Assembly: GCA_036852015.1 (NCBI GenBank)
Contig: JAANDG010000377.1
Span: 1-64,000 of the forward strand
Direction of reading: 5' to 3'
From: Pelodera strongyloides
Taxonomy: Eukaryota; Nematoda; Chromadorea; Rhabditida; Rhabditidae
Length of the DNA: 64,000 nt
Positions 1 through 10,517 of this stretch are shown piece by piece (position 1 is the stretch's first letter; every line of letters begins with the position of its first letter). The position numbers and the translations under genes are program-made. The notes under the pieces were generated by a model that saw nothing but the letters and a program-made list of their open reading frames with translations, had not been told where the DNA came from and searched no databases.

Positions 1-545
1 AAACCTTGTGAAAACTGATCAAAACCTTGTGGAATGATGTGTTTCTGTTGAAACTGATCAAAACCTTGTGAAAACTGATCAAAACCTTGTGGAATGATGT
101 ATTTCAGTTGAAACTGATCAAAACCTTGTGAAAACTGATAAAAACCTTGTGTAATGATGTATTTCAGTTAAAACTGATCAAATCTTGTGAAAACTGATCA
201 AAACCTTATGGAATGATGTATTTCAGTTGAAACTGATCAAAACCTTGTGAAAACTGATCAAAACCTTGTGGAATGATGTGTGTCAGTTGAAACTGATCGA
301 AACCTTGTGGAATGATGTATTTCAGTTGAAACTGATCAAAACCTTGTGAAAACTGATGAAAACCTTGTGGAATGATGTATTTTCAGTTGAAACTGATAAA
401 AACCTTGTGGAATGATGTATTTCAGTTGAAACTGATCAAAACCTTGTGAAAACTGATAAAAACCTTGTGGAATGATGTATTTCAGTTGAAACCGATCAAA
501 ACCTTGTGAAAACTGATCAAAACCTTGTGGAATGATGTATTTCAT
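1..545. repeat. Histone-unit minisatellite, array 1
   Basis: Tandem array of two related units: a 39-bp unit (GATCAAAACCTTGTG followed by a 24-bp tail ending CAGTTGAAACT) and a 21-bp unit sharing the same first 15 bp. They mostly alternate as a 60-bp dimer. The window begins inside the array, so the cluster continues to the left. Both unit lengths are multiples of three, which leaves long minus-strand ORFs with a repeated FDQFQLKYIIPQG peptide; one extra T near 380 breaks the frame. I read it as noncoding. Confidence 0.93.
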
Positions 546-746
546 TCTTATCAGAGATCAGTATTTATATGTAGATACATTTATTTTCATTCCCTCACTC
601 TGGACCGATAATTACAGCTGTGCCGATAATTAAAGCGGAATGTGCTTCCACAATGTTTTGCATTCAATTTTTCAATTTTTCGCAGGTTCCCGGAATAAAC
701 GCTCTTATAGTGTATATGCTAGAAGAAACCTTTCTTTAAAGTATAT

Positions 747-830
747 ATTTGAACCCGCTGTCGTTTTATGCATTTGTCGGATGGAGCACTACTTTGACTA
801 TATCAACTAAGTTATCAACCTGTTGCGGGA
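747..830 (-). repeat. tRNA-like / SINE-like relic
   Basis: Read on the minus strand there is an A-box-like stretch (ataacttagttgatatag) and, about 45 bases later, a B-box-like GGGTTCAAAT. The spacing is like a tRNA, but no clean cloverleaf or anticodon arm can be drawn. A second copy lies at 13,658-13,740 and a third, inverted copy at 19,958-20,040. It is probably a decayed tRNA-derived SINE trapped in the histone spacer. Confidence 0.35.
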
Positions 831-1480
831 AATTCATACCTGATTTTTTTTACTATAAAAAACTAAACCGTCCATATTGTATCACTCAATCTTACCAAAG
901 ATCAGTGTTTATATGTAGATATTTTCATTCCCTCACTCTGGACCGATAATTAAAACAATTTGTGCTATATGTGGTACTCTTGGCACTCGTCCATAAACCT
1001 ACCCTCTGTATCTGTGCCCTCTCTTTGTATCTCCTTTGACCTGACCCTTATCTGGTGCACAGTGTGGGTATAGGTGTGCTATTGGGAAGGTGACATTTTG
1101 CTTTCGGCGGGAAATATGGGAAGGTTTATCGTTTAAATTTGGAGAATACAGGGTAAGTACACAAAAATGCTAGAAATAAAAGTAAGGAAACTGTGATAGG
1201 GCATTTCGGTTTCTATGTTGTGTGTACCGGGTCGTGAAGAAATTTACGGAAATCTTCATAAATGAATGGATAAATGTGAAAACTAATTGGCAGTTAAACT
1301 ACTTTCAGTGTGAATTTCAGATGAAAATACACGTCGTTTACAGCGTATTTAGTCTTCTTTAGTACATTTTGATAAGAATATTCTGAAATTATCATTATAT
1401 TATTATTATTATGTTTGTAGATTATTTTTCCTTTGATCCCGACTAGTGTAAAATCACCCTAAAATTCTCCACACCCCGCG

Positions 1481-1610
1481 TCTGCACTGTCCGAGCAGAC
1501 ATTCTAATTCGGAAATTAGCGTGCCACACGGTTTTCGGGTATAAAAGGGGCCGCGGAGCTCAGTCTCGAGTTTCGAAAACCCAGTGATTTGGGTGCACTT
1601 TTTTTGGAAA
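1481..1610 (+). promoter_or_regulatory. Orphan TATA promoter cassette A, unit 1
   Basis: TCTGCACTGTCCGAGCAGAC, then ATTCTAATT and TTAGCGTGCC, then TATAAAAG at 1540-1547 and CAGTCTCGAG at 1561-1570. The sequence after the presumed start is conserved with cassettes B and C and reaches a U-rich run ACTTTTTTTGG at 1597-1607, like an Sm-protein site. A 5-bp stem ACCCA/TGGGT lies between. No ORF follows; transcription would run antisense into the 3' end of H2A. Function is inferred only. Confidence 0.6.
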
Positions 1611-1853
1611 GGAATGTGAAAATGGGTTGTTTGGAATGGAAAATGGTTTAGTTGTGTATATTTAGACAAATAAATGCAATAAATGTGTTTCCGTTGAATG
1701 ACTGTCTCTATATAGGGCTGGAACATACGTTTCAAGCAAGGAAACCCTGAAATTAGGAGTATTTGCCATGAAAATAGCGTTTTCAAAGGAAATACACTAG
1801 TATTAATATAAGTCTCTAATGAGAAAAATCTCAATAAACGTTCAAGTATATGT

Positions 1854-1869
1854 GGCCCTAAAGAGGGCC
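1854..1869 (-). terminator. Histone 3' stem-loop of H2A, unit 1
   Basis: Minus strand GGCCCT-CTTT-AGGGCC, a 6-bp stem with 4-nt loop 34 bases after the H2A stop. This is the binding site expected for stem-loop binding protein in replication-dependent histone mRNA. Confidence 0.95.
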
Positions 1870-1903
1870 GTTGGGTTAAGGTTTTTAACAAGCGAAGGAA
1901 CAT

Positions 1904-2287
1904 TTATTCCTTGTCGCCGGCAGTCTTCTTGGGCAGCAGGACAGCCTGGATGTTGGGCAGAACTCCTCCCTGGGCGATGGTGACTCCGGACAAGAGCTTG
2001 TTCAGCTCCTCGTCGTTACGGACAGCCAGCTGCAGATGGCGGGGGTTGATTCTGGTCTTCTTGTTGTCACGGGCGGCGTTACCGGCCAACTCGAGAACCT
2101 CAGCGGCGAGGTACTCAAGAACGGCGGCAAGGTAGACCGGGGCTCCGGCTCCGACACGCTGGGCATAGTTACCCTTGCGGAGGAGACGGTGAAGACGTCC
2201 AACGGGGAACTGAAGACCGGCACGGCTGGATCGGCTCTTGGCCTTTCCTCCGGACTTGGCTTTGCCTCCCTTTCCACGGCCTGACAT
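1904..2287 (-). CDS. Histone H2A, unit 1
   Basis: Core histone H2A, 127 residues, which pairs with H2B in the nucleosome. The protein starts [20 protein letters not shown] and ends KKTAGDKE. The AGLQFPVGR and [12 protein letters not shown] segments are diagnostic, and the acidic-patch residues in NDEELNKLL are present. The reading frame is open for another 70 codons upstream, but the start at 2287 is chosen because it begins the conserved H2A N-terminus and follows the divergent promoter. It lacks the SQ(E/D)Y tail of H2A.X and the changes of H2A.Z, so it is the replication-dependent form. No introns. GC content is well above the AT-rich spacers. It is transcribed head-to-head with H2B and ends in a histone stem-loop. 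Confidence 0.98.
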   Translation of the reverse strand: MSGRGKGGKAKSGGKAKSRSSRAGLQFPVGRLHRLLRKGNYAQRVGAGAPVYLAAVLEYLAAEVLELAGNAARDNKKTRINPRHLQLAVRNDEELNKLLSGVTIAQGGVLPNIQAVLLPKKTAGDKE

Positions 2288-2516
2288 GATGACGGTTGAA
2301 GTAGTGTTGACTGCGAGCGAGCTCACTGATGCCCGAGCGCGTGCGCGTGGCTTATTTAAGGGGTCGCTGCCACGGGGCGGGACTTGGCAGCACGCACCAA
2401 GCGGACAGACAGAGGGGACAGAGGTTGCCAAGCCCCGCCTCTGCGCGCGCGCTCTTAAATAAGGCACACAGTGAGCAGACAGCACACTTGCTCGCAAGTC
2501 CCAACCAACCTACGTC
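2288..2516. promoter_or_regulatory. Divergent H2A/H2B promoter, unit 1
   Basis: The 229-bp gap between the two start codons holds mirrored elements. A TATA-like CTTAAATAAG faces each way (2351-2360 for H2A, 2454-2464 for H2B). Inside them lie inverted GC-box/CCAAG elements (GGGGCGGGACTTGGCA at 2374-2389 against TTGCCAAGCCCCGCCT at 2425-2440). CAGTGAGC follows each TATA. The symmetry suggests co-regulated S-phase expression of both genes. Confidence 0.85.
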
Positions 2517-2888
2517 ATGCCACCCAAGCCATCCGCCAAGGGAGCCAAGAAGGCCGCCAAGTCGCAGAAAGCCGGACGCACCGGAGACAAGAAGAGGAGA
2601 AAGAGCCGCAAGGAGTCCTACTCCGTCTACATCTACCGTGTGCTCAAGCAGGTCCACCCGGACACCGGAGTCTCCTCGAAGGCGATGTCGATCATGAACT
2701 CGTTCGTTAACGACGTGTTCGAGCGCATCGCCGCCGAGGCCTCCCGTCTGGCCCACTACAACAAGCGGTCGACGATCTCGTCTCGCGAAATCCAGACCGC
2801 CGTCCGTCTCATCCTCCCCGGAGAGCTGGCCAAGCACGCCGTCAGCGAGGGAACCAAGGCTGTGACCAAGTACACCTCCTCCAAATAA
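2517..2888 (+). CDS. Histone H2B, unit 1
   Basis: Core histone H2B, 123 residues, partner of H2A. The basic N-terminal tail [15 protein letters not shown] and the core ([52 protein letters not shown]) are complete. From memory the globular core matches C. elegans H2B almost exactly, while tail residues about 16-30 differ, which points to a related but different nematode. The lysine that receives ubiquitin lies in AVTKYTSSK. Single exon, divergent from H2A across 229 bp, with a stem-loop 35 bases after the stop. Confidence 0.98.
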   Translation: MPPKPSAKGAKKAAKSQKAGRTGDKKRRKSRKESYSVYIYRVLKQVHPDTGVSSKAMSIMNSFVNDVFERIAAEASRLAHYNKRSTISSREIQTAVRLILPGELAKHAVSEGTKAVTKYTSSK

Positions 2889-2923
2889 GTCTTCCAGACT
2901 TACCTGGATAACCCTAACCCAAC

Positions 2924-2939
2924 GGCCCTCTTTAGGGCC
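2924..2939 (+). terminator. Histone 3' stem-loop of H2B, unit 1
   Basis: GGCCCT-CTTT-AGGGCC followed by ACATATACTTGAACGTTT, the same downstream stretch found after the other three genes. Confidence 0.95.
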
Positions 2940-3189
2940 ACATATACTTGAACGTTTGAGAATTAGACTGTCGAGTGAATTGACTGGATATATCGTATCA
3001 AAGAGATAGGTTTTTTATGCGTAAAATAATAAAAAAAGTATATAGTATCTCTAGCAAGCATATTCATCTGTTTATCTGGCTACTCCGGGTCTGTATTTGT
3101 GTTGATAGTTAAATAAATGGTAATTACTCTTTAAAAAATAGGTATATTGTCAAAATCCATCCTTTTTTCTCACTCCTTTCCTTCATTTT

Positions 3190-3260
3190 TTTTTCACAGA
3201 TACTGAGCTCTGAGACCGCTTTTATACCGAAAAACATTGCGGCACGCTAATTTTCCAGAC
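3190..3260 (-). promoter_or_regulatory. Orphan TATA promoter cassette D (reverse), unit 1
   Basis: On the minus strand: ATTAGCGTGCC, TTTTTCGG, TATAAAAG (3226-3219) and GAGCTCAGTATCTG. This is the same layout as cassettes A-C, but the start-site box is CAGTATCTG and the downstream conserved part is not evident. It would transcribe toward H2B in antisense. Confidence 0.5.
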
Positions 3261-3555
3261 AAAAACAGCGCTCGCATGCTAATTTTTGTTTCGTGAAATG
3301 ATGCAACTGTGGGAAAACTGTGTTTTGCTGCCTAGTGACACGAATTAACTAATCATAACGTATCTTTACAGAAGGAAATAGAGAAATGTAACAATATTTC
3401 TACCAACATACAAATAGTTTTTCCTTTCCCCAAATTTAGCCTGATTTTCTCCAAATTCACTACACCAGCGGTATCTGCACAGGTCAGGTCAACCAGTGGC
3501 GTGGTCTGGACGTATGCCAAGTGTCAGGCACAGACTCCGCCCTCATTCGTAGCCG

Positions 3556-3563
3556 CATAAAAG
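3556..3563 (+). promoter_or_regulatory. H3 TATA box, unit 1
   Basis: CATAAAAG, 49 bases before the H3 start codon and preceded by GTAGCCG. A plausible core promoter for H3. Confidence 0.6.
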
Positions 3564-3581
3564 CGTGCAGAACAGGGCTAG

Positions 3582-4022
<441 letters not shown>

Positions 4023-4054
4023 GTGTGTTAAAGCACAGTACATCTTAACCCAAC

Positions 4055-4070
4055 GGCCCTCTTTAGGGCC
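4055..4070 (+). terminator. Histone 3' stem-loop of H3, unit 1
   Basis: GGCCCT-CTTT-AGGGCC with the shared downstream ACATATACTTGAACGTTTG. Confidence 0.95.
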
Positions 4071-4338
4071 ACATATACTTGAACGTTTGCATTTTATTGT
4101 AGATTTAACTTCAAATATGGCGACCTTGCCACAAAAATACATCGTGTCATACTGAACATACAAAGTTTTCCTGTTAGATCGCATATAACTAGGCATTCAC
4201 GTCTTAAAAAGAAGAAACTCGTTACAAGTAATTGTTTGTTGATGACGATTAGCGTCTATTTTCATGGTCAGAAACACAATTATCTCATATTTTTCTGTTC
4301 CCCCGAAGAGTAAAAGCCTCGAGTCTCATGTCTCGTGA

Positions 4339-4445
4339 CTGCACTTGGTATTCTAATGCGGAAATTATCTTTTGGGGTATAAAAGTCGGTACAGAGCTCA
4401 GTCTCGAGCTAGGAAGACGCTGTTTTGGGGGGAAAATTTTGGTCA
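4339..4445 (+). promoter_or_regulatory. Orphan TATA promoter cassette B, unit 1
   Basis: GCACTTGG, ATTCTAATGCGGAAATTA, TATAAAAG (4378-4385), GAGCTCAGTCTCGAG (start-site box 4399-4408), then a conserved leader GAGCTAGGAAGACG...GGGG ending in AATTTTGG (4435-4442), a good match to an Sm site (RAU4-6GR). It lies between H3 and H4 in sense orientation, about 250 bp upstream of the H4 promoter, with no ORF of its own. Confidence 0.6.
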
Positions 4446-4691
4446 GAACAACTAAGGACTGATGGATTATAGTTTTACGAGAGTTAATGTATTTTATGTT
4501 CCCGAACATCAGCAGTTTTTCTTTCCCATATGGTTTTCACATATTTCAATTCAATAAGGTTTTTTGTACTGTGACTCTAATCTCTCTCTCTATCTTTCCC
4601 TCTCCGAGCTCGTGTTGGACGCCTGCCAGAGGTCAAAGTCCCTTGTATGTAGGCGGGGCGTCCTCGCGGCGGCGAAAGTCCGCGCGGACGC

Positions 4692-5058
<367 letters not shown>

Positions 5059-5101
5059 TTTGCCCATCCGACACCGGAGAAACCCCAACTTCTAACCCAA
5101 C

Positions 5102-5117
5102 GGCCCTCTTTAGGGCC
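5102..5117 (+). terminator. Histone 3' stem-loop of H4, unit 1
   Basis: GGCCCT-CTTT-AGGGCC, then ACATAAACTTGAGCGTTT, a two-base variant of the downstream stretch behind H2A, H2B and H3. Confidence 0.95.
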
Positions 5118-6097
5118 ACATAAACTTGAGCGTTTTAAGTGTATTACTTGATGGTTAGTATCAAAGATATAAGGTTTTTGGATATATTCCGAAACTCGAA
5201 AAAATGCTTGTACTGTTTCTCTACTACTGATGGACGTCGCGGTAACTATGTGTGAATTACATAAAGTATTATTTTCGAAGAATTTGCCGACTTGTCATTT
5301 TCGGGTAGTTTTAGGCGTCTGACCGGTATATTCTCAAGTTTTCTTTGTTGGAGATGGCCATAAACTAGAAGATCAGGCGATATCGTAACAGTGAACTAAT
5401 GTTTATCAATGGGTAAGATGTCACATCCAAATCTGCTCCCAACTATCTTATTTACCCCGATTTCTGTATCGGCGGCACCTTTCCACAATCGACATTTCCT
5501 TAGTTCTTGTTGCGTATAGATTCCTGCTAAGCCCAGTTTTCCCCATCTTGGCATTGGTCCAGGGTACCGTTTGGCTCTTGTCCAGGGTGTGCGTCTGTTT
5601 CCCCAACCTCTCCGTCTCTCTGCGTACCCTTATCTGCACAGTTGTGGTATGGGGCGGTGATTATTTGGCTGTATTTCTGAATTACGTCGGGAAATATGAT
5701 CGGGAAAGTGAAACATTGCTAATGGGAAAGACATCACACTAATTGTAAGTAAAAACAACGGTATTTGAGGGAAAATTGGGCTGTGAAGTTACTGCACCGA
5801 TTATTGTGGGAAAGTTGATGGTTTATAAACATGAAAATGGTGCTTTCCGTATTTTTCCCGGTTTAATGAATGGTATTCACCTGAGAAGTGGGTTTGTTTC
5901 CAGTACTATTCATGTGAATTTAAGTAAATTGAAGGTTTTTTTAAGGGAACATTCACTACTATTCGCACATATTCTCAATGAAATAGTTCATGTATTTTCT
6001 TAATTCATGTTTATAATTCAGTATAACATTCAATTTCTCCATAACGTGCTCTGATTGATGATCAAAACGCAATTTCATTCGGTGGTCTCATCCACTG
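5118..6097. other. Spacer between H4 and cassette C, unit 1
   Basis: About 980 bp of AT-rich spacer without a supportable gene. Short ORFs of 63-75 codons show no recognisable domain. The spacer is repeated almost unchanged at 11,565-12,544. Confidence 0.6.
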
Positions 6098-6230
6098 TCT
6101 GCACTGGCCGAGCAGACATTCTAATTCCGGAATTAGCGTGCCACACTGTTTTCGGGTATAAAAGGGGCTGAGGAGCTCAGTCTCGAGCTTGGAAAAGGAT
6201 GGATTTGGGGGTATATTTTTGTGATTAAAA
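6098..6230 (+). promoter_or_regulatory. Orphan TATA promoter cassette C, unit 1
   Basis: TCTGCACTGGCCGAGCAGAC, ATTCTAATTCCGGAATTAGC, TATAAAAG (6157-6164), CAGTCTCGAG (6178-6187), then GAGCTTGGAAAAGG...TTTGGGGG and ATTTTTG at 6215-6221 (Sm-like). It faces into the minisatellite 120 bp downstream. No ORF follows. Confidence 0.6.
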
Positions 6231-6351
6231 TGGCAGTTGAAGCACGGTTTTTGCTACAGTTCAATTTTTAAATAGTTTCTAGGGTACAAAATTGTTGTTT
6301 TCATCAAATTGTTGGTGCTGCTGCGAATGAATGAGGCTCCTGGGACCTTGT

Positions 6352-6952
6352 GGAATGTGGAATGAAAAAAACCTTGTGGAATGATGTATTTCAGTTGGAA
6401 CTGATCAAAACCTTGTGAAAACTGATCAAAACCTTGTGGAATGATGTGTTTCTGTTGAAACTGATCAAAACCTTGTGAAAACTGATCAAAACCTTGTGGA
6501 ATGATGTATTTCAGTTGAAACTGATCAAAACCTTGTGAAAACTGATAAAAACCTTGTGTAATGATGTATTTCAGTTAAAACTGATCAAATCTTGTGAAAA
6601 CTGATCAAAACCTTATGGAATGATGTATTTCAGTTGAAACTGATCAAAACCTTGTGAAAACTGATCAAAACCTTGTGGAATGATGTGTGTCAGTTGAAAC
6701 TGATCGAAACCTTGTGGAATGATGTATTTCAGTTGAAACTGATCAAAACCTTGTGAAAACTGATGAAAACCTTGTGGAATGATGTATTTCAGTTGAAACT
6801 GATAAAAACCTTGTGGAATGATGTATTTCAGTTGAAACTGATCAAAACCTTGTGAAAACTGATAAAAACATTGTGGAATGATGTATTTCAGTTGAAACCG
6901 ATAAAAACCTTGTGAAAACTGATCAAAACCTTGTGGAATGATGTATTTCATT
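6352..6952. repeat. Histone-unit minisatellite, array 2
   Basis: Same 39-bp plus 21-bp units as array 1, opening with an imperfect ACCTTGTGGAATGTGG block. It marks the right end of unit 1. The flank to its right (6953-7060) equals 546-654. Confidence 0.93.
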
Positions 6953-7099
6953 CTTATCAGAGATCAGTATTTATATGTAGATACATTTATTTTCATTCCC
7001 TCACTCTGGACCGATAATTACAGCTGTGCCGATAATTAAAGCGGAATGTGCTTCCACAATAGTATTTGAGGTTATTTTTTTTGCTTATTGCTGAATAGA

Positions 7100-9352
7100 T
7101 TATATTTCTTCTACTATTTCCTTTGAGCTTTCTATTCCTTCACTTGCTTCACTAGGATAATCGATTTCGGTAACGTTAACTTTGTATTTTGGTTTATTGC
7201 CTGATTCCCTTTTCAGCATTGTTGGGCGTGGCTTCTGGTAGTCCTCAAATGAAATTGAAGTCGCTGGATTCTGGTACTTCTTGCAAGGAACTGGACTTTG
7301 CGGATAAATTTTTTTCATGGAGTTATCTTTCATATTCTGGTTCCAAGTTACTTGCCTATTTTCATGGGATCTTGATCCATTTTCAAATTCTGGATATGAC
7401 CTGCATCTGTTTTGTGAGTTTTCTCCCGAGAATCGTTCGTGCTGGTTATTTTCCCATTTCTTTGCGGCAGGTGACTTGTAACTAGGATATCCATGAAATT
7501 CTTTTTCCATTGGAGGGTCCATGGATTCATTTAATTGATATTGTAAGGAATCGTTCTCGCTTTTATGTTTGAATTTATGTTTGTGTTGGTGGAACGATGT
7601 GCAAATCCTTGTATTGTGTTCTTTTTTACAAACACTGCAATTTTCTTCTGTGCAATTTTTAGTCACATGATCATTTTCAAAACACTTTTTGCACGCGTTC
7701 TGTTGATACAATATGTCATGTAGAGCATGCTTATCTTTGTATTCGGAACAGTTGGTTGTTCTATGACCAGTTCTTTTACATATCAAACATGGTCTGAAAG
7801 CTGCAATTTCATTGTAATAATAGTTCTTTGCTCGATCATTGTCTACCTTAACAGTAATTTTCGTAAAAATGCTCTCAAATAGTTTTTCCGTGCTATGTTC
7901 TTGTCCTTGTTGTCGTTCTTCTTGATGTACGGCATTTATTATCTCCCAAGGAAACCTTCTTTTTATTTCCTGTCTGAACATCATGTTATCCAAATTTTCA
8001 TATTTGCTCAAACGTAGGTAAATTGCCTTTAGATTGAAGAATGTTGCCTGCAATTGTTGTGTACATGAGCTTGCTTGTGGAATTCTGGCAATTTGATTGT
8101 ATAAGGCTCGTTTCTTTGTGATAGGATCACCAAATTGTGTTTTCAACAATCTAACTGCATCGTGGTAGCACTCACTTGTTACTGGGAACTGTTTAATACA
8201 TTCAGCTGCTGCGCCTACACATAATTTTTTAAGTGTCATGAATTTCTGAATGTCTGGACACCTTTGTGAATTAATTAGAGAATCAAATTGTTCCCAGAAA
8301 CTATCGAATGCTTCTGGGTTCCCGTCAAAATGTGGAATATCTATTTGTAAAAGTGACTTGTCTAGTTTCCATTCACAATTTGTACCATGTCTTTCATACC
8401 CTCTCATGTACGGAACCGTGGTTTGGTTGAAATTAGGATTCTGACCATTATACGGGTTGTTTTGTGGCACATAAGGTGTACTATGCATTACAGGCGTGTC
8501 CCTTGGTACATTTCTGTAGTCTTGCTGAAGTTGAGGTGATAAATACTGTGGACGAAACGTATCCTGCGCATTAGGCGTCCTCAGTGAATTATTATTATTT
8601 CTTTGTGGATGCACTTCACGTGTTCCCTCTAATACTGCTTGCACTTGTTCTTTAAACGCTGTGAGAAGATTCTCAATTTGTTGTAAAAGCTTTATACCTT
8701 GTTTCTCAAAAAAGAAATCCTGAAATTCTCCCTGTTTTTGATATGCTTCACTTTCAATAGTTCGCATTTTGGTCATTAATTTTTCTAGACTGGTAATCGA
8801 TTTGTTCATGTCTTCAAGTACCTTTGTTTTCATGTCCACACTCAGTTTTTCCTTATGAAGATTTTCATAGATTTGGATACCATACTCATAACTTTCCAAC
8901 TTTTGTGCAACTTCATTTGTAATTCTAGTGCACAATCTTTTAAACGTCGTCAAATCTGATATTCTCGTTTGTATAGGAGAATTATGAACTTTCTGAACTG
9001 AAGTTTGACGTCCAGTTCTTAAAATAGTAGTATCTGAGGAAGAGCTACTTCCAGAATTATCAGACGCTGCCTGACGTGGATTTTCCATACCAACATTAAC
9101 TGAAACATTCTTAAGCTTTTTCGAGTGATCGCTACGTTTTTTAAGTTTCTTCGTTCTATGGTTAGCAGATTGAGAGATGTGAGAAGGATAAGAAGTGAGA
9201 TCAGAGATTGAAAGGTTGTGTAACAGATTTGTATTCTGTGTATTACAGGCACAGAGTGCCGTTAGATCGAGCGCCTGGTCGCTCGGTTGGTTCCTTCCAC
9301 TTTCGTGAAAGGTATTGGCAAAAGGTGGTTCGGATGACTTCGCGGTCGCCAT
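7100..9352 (-). CDS. Gag protein of a BEL/Pao-like element
   Basis: An intact 750-codon ORF starting MATAKSSEPPF and ending EIVEEI. Residues about 130-250 are charged and likely helical. Residues about 335-480 contain IPHFDGNPEAFDSFWEQFDS followed by a leucine-rich helical part, which matches the DUF1759 region of BEL/Pao Gag. Three zinc knuckles follow: CLICKRTGHRTTNC (~520), CKKCFENDHVTKNC (~550) and CSVCKKEHNTRIC (~570), the last with a slightly shorter spacing as in BEL/Pao. The C-terminal 150 residues are polar. The ORF stops 39 bp before the junction with histone DNA, and no pol frame continues. It should bind RNA and form particles if expressed. Whether the open frame reflects recent arrival or retained use cannot be told from one copy. 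Confidence 0.85.
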   Translation of the reverse strand: MATAKSSEPPFANTFHESGRNQPSDQALDLTALCACNTQNTNLLHNLSISDLTSYPSHISQSANHRTKKLKKRSDHSKKLKNVSVNVGMENPRQAASDNSGSSSSSDTTILRTGRQTSVQKVHNSPIQTRISDLTTFKRLCTRITNEVAQKLESYEYGIQIYENLHKEKLSVDMKTKVLEDMNKSITSLEKLMTKMRTIESEAYQKQGEFQDFFFEKQGIKLLQQIENLLTAFKEQVQAVLEGTREVHPQRNNNNSLRTPNAQDTFRPQYLSPQLQQDYRNVPRDTPVMHSTPYVPQNNPYNGQNPNFNQTTVPYMRGYERHGTNCEWKLDKSLLQIDIPHFDGNPEAFDSFWEQFDSLINSQRCPDIQKFMTLKKLCVGAAAECIKQFPVTSECYHDAVRLLKTQFGDPITKKRALYNQIARIPQASSCTQQLQATFFNLKAIYLRLSKYENLDNMMFRQEIKRRFPWEIINAVHQEERQQGQEHSTEKLFESIFTKITVKVDNDRAKNYYYNEIAAFRPCLICKRTGHRTTNCSEYKDKHALHDILYQQNACKKCFENDHVTKNCTEENCSVCKKEHNTRICTSFHQHKHKFKHKSENDSLQYQLNESMDPPMEKEFHGYPSYKSPAAKKWENNQHERFSGENSQNRCRSYPEFENGSRSHENRQVTWNQNMKDNSMKKIYPQSPVPCKKYQNPATSISFEDYQKPRPTMLKRESGNKPKYKVNVTEIDYPSEASEGIESSKEIVEEI

Positions 9353-9369
9353 GAATTGACTAATACAAT

Positions 9370-9808
9370 ATGAGTATATACTGTATCAGCCAAAGCTTGG
9401 AAACACGAGTTCTTGATAGAACCTTTTATTGATATAAACGGAGGTAGTCTGTCTTGGTCTTGGCTTATATCGTCCGAAGAGTAGGGGGGCCTTCAGGCCA
9501 CTACCGTACTGCAGGCGGCGGGGATTTCTTCCACTACGGCGCTGGTCACTTAAGCTCACCACAGAGCTATCCACACTACGGTTTTAATACGGTACCGATA
9601 ACCGTGAGCAGAGTTAGGGCTCTGTCAGACCCGTGGCAGTTTAAAGGTACTCTGCCAACTTGTGCGGTTTTTTATAGAGGACAGCAGGAGTTTATATTAC
9701 TATAGTTAGATGCTAATAGTTACTGTAATTAGTAAACAATACACTTCTAGACAACTTGTATTGTAGCTGTTACGGAATACGTTTCTGGTTGTGACAATAG
9801 TCGCAACA
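9370..9808 (-). repeat. LTR of the BEL/Pao-like fragment
   Basis: Minus strand begins TGTTGCGACTATTG at 9808, has a TATA-like CTATAAAAAA around 9669-9679 and AATAAAAG at 9430-9423 as a candidate poly(A) signal, and runs to within a few bases of the gag ATG. The inner boundary and primer-binding site are not resolved; a TGGCTGATACAG stretch near 9400 is one candidate. Confidence 0.65.
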
Positions 9809-10002
9809 GTATCTTTACAGAAGGAAATAGAGAAATGTAACAATATTTCTACCAACATACAAATAGTTTTTCCTTTCCCCAAATTTAGCCTGATTTTCCA
9901 AATTCACTACACCAGCGGTATCTGCACAGGTCAGGTCAACCAGTGGCGTGGTCTGGACGTATGCCAAGTGTCAGGCACAGACTCCGCCCTCATTCGTAGC
10001 CG

Positions 10003-10010
10003 CATAAAAG
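10003..10010 (+). promoter_or_regulatory. H3 TATA box, unit 2
   Basis: CATAAAAG 49 bp upstream of the H3 start, as in unit 1. The retroelement LTR ends about 200 bp upstream, so the H3 core promoter is intact. Confidence 0.6.
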
Positions 10011-10028
10011 CGTGCGGAACAGGGCTAG

Positions 10029-10469
<441 letters not shown>

Positions 10470-10501
10470 GTGTGTTAAAGCACAGTACATCTTAACCCAA
10501 C

Positions 10502-10517
10502 GGCCCTCTTTAGGGCC
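10502..10517 (+). terminator. Histone 3' stem-loop of H3, unit 2
   Basis: GGCCCT-CTTT-AGGGCC plus the shared downstream stretch. Confidence 0.95.

Larger units (their letters stand above)
7061..9808 (-). mobile_element. BEL/Pao-like LTR retrotransposon fragment (LTR + gag)
   Basis: The fragment starts on the right with TGTTGCGA at 9808, directly against histone-unit sequence (9809 = 3360 of unit 1). It ends on the left at 7060/7061, against the unit position equal to 654. It holds one LTR and a complete gag ORF, but no protease, reverse transcriptase, integrase or second LTR. The 2.7-kb H2A/H2B half of the unit (655-3359) is absent here. I infer insertion near the H3 promoter followed by deletion of pol, the 3' LTR and the neighbouring histone pair. 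Confidence 0.8.

Noticed and set aside
1540..1610. Cassettes as nematode SL1 RNA genes
   Set aside because: The known SL1 22-mer is absent and nematode SL genes normally lack a TATA box; a different short RNA remains possible.
1454..1903. 149-codon minus-strand ORF downstream of H2A
   Set aside because: It begins in the H2A 3' region, overlaps the stem-loop and cassette A, and is broken by a one-base change in the other copy (14,364-14,812).
2352..2837. 161-codon ORF antisense to H2B
   Set aside because: Shadow of the GC-rich histone coding strand; same for the frames opposite H2A, H3 and H4.
2897..2907. ACTTACCTGG resembling the 5' end of U1 snRNA
   Set aside because: Only the ten bases match; no U1 structure follows, and it lies in the H2B 3' UTR. 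Kept only as a possible antisense splice donor.
6119..6136. Possible heat-shock element (TTCCGGAA) in cassette C
   Set aside because: Only two adjacent half-sites; cassettes A and B have lost the spacing, so it is not a conserved feature.
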